Positions 55,258 through 55,407 of a DNA stretch of 55,407 nucleotides are shown here, in pieces. The first letter of the stretch is position 1. Every line of letters begins with the position of its first letter. The DNA comes from Saprolegnia diclina VS20 (lineage: Eukaryota > Oomycota > Saprolegniomycetes > Saprolegniales > Saprolegniaceae), in assembly GCF_000281045.1 (NCBI RefSeq), contig NW_008246075.1, positions 103,111 through 158,517 of the forward strand. Reading direction: 5' to 3'. The notes under the pieces are model-generated. The model had not been told where the DNA came from. It made no database searches and worked only from the letters and a program-made list of their open reading frames with translations. The translations under genes were made by a program, and so were the position numbers.

Positions 55258-55407
55258 CATGAATGTGATTTGCAACCTGCTTGCCTTTGAACGGCCCCGT
55301 TTCTCGATGTGGCGTCGAAACAAGGGTGCATTCTGGTTCATGGTCGAATGAATGAATATCCAGGCACGAATTTTTCTTTTAGAGTCTTTGGGGCCGTTGA
55401 ACCATAC
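55258..55407. other. Window end, no gene seen
   Basis: 150 bp following the last stop, probably a 3' UTR or spacer. A gene could begin beyond the window edge. Confidence 0.4.

Noticed and set aside
1-55407. Bacterial features (operons, CRISPR arrays, prophage, tRNA clusters)
   Set aside because: Spliceosomal introns and eukaryotic families throughout rule out a prokaryotic reading. No regularly spaced repeats or cloverleaf sequences were seen by eye; tRNAscan would be decisive.

Overview
This is a eukaryotic nuclear window, most likely from an oomycete, and by style the Saprolegniales (Saprolegnia, Achlya or Aphanomyces relatives). The genes are GC-rich and packed head-to-head and tail-to-tail. 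They are split by many tiny introns (about 40-66 nt, GT...TAG, donors mostly GTAC, GTAT or GTGC). The gene set mixes cilium-associated, mitochondrial and secreted-protein genes. No organism name is given by the sequence, so this assignment is an inference. I joined exons by hand. Unless stated, the exon sums for the genes below stay in frame from ATG to stop.

Layout. 180-1320 (+): 2-oxoglutarate/Fe(II) oxygenase. 1657-14409 (-): giant VPS13-type bridge lipid-transfer protein. 14537-15551 (+): PPIL6-type cyclophilin, sharing a CCAAT-rich bidirectional promoter with VPS13. 15628-16718 (-): Eyes-absent HAD phosphatase. 17938-19295 (-): 26S proteasome ATPase Rpt4, with an AACCGG array upstream. 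20291-26800 (+): 15-exon ABCA transporter. 27049-29052 (-): glycine-rich-domain (DUF1399/GRDP) protein. 29500-30645 (-): cis-prenyltransferase. 30806-32163 (-): BTB/T1 protein assembled from six small exons. 32.28-34.57 kb: an AT-rich island with a duplicated 94-bp block and a possible transposase relic. 34613-35533 (+): short-chain dehydrogenase. 35708-37598 (-): coiled-coil protein. 37939-38890 (+): VHS-GAT adaptor. 39031-39708 (-): MORN5. 39760-41356 (+): class-B-like HAD acid phosphatase with an extra N-terminal region, 51 bp from MORN5. 41695-42240 (+): frataxin. 42237-42523 (-): small predicted protein overlapping the frataxin stop. 42661-43906 (-): SNF5/SMARCB1. 44001-45152 (+): FAR1-like zinc-finger protein with an AT-hook. 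45458-46061 (+): D-aminoacyl-tRNA deacylase. 46133-48136 (-): calpain-like protein with a degenerate protease core. 48469-50770 (+): multi-pass membrane protein. 50822-53266 (-): secreted trypsin-fold protease with a two-domain beta-rich tail. 53427-54464 (-) and 54572-55257 (+): unrecognised proteins.

The genes do not form one pathway. Recurring themes are membrane lipid handling (VPS13, ABCA, cis-prenyltransferase), protein quality control (Rpt4, DTD, VHS-GAT), transcription and chromatin (EYA, SNF5, FAR1-like) and flagellar or ciliary biology (PPIL6, MORN5). I saw no CRISPR array, rRNA or convincing tRNA. The most unusual items are the degenerate calpain, the protease-beta-domain fusion, the AACCGG cluster, the phosphatase fusion and the AT-rich relic island.
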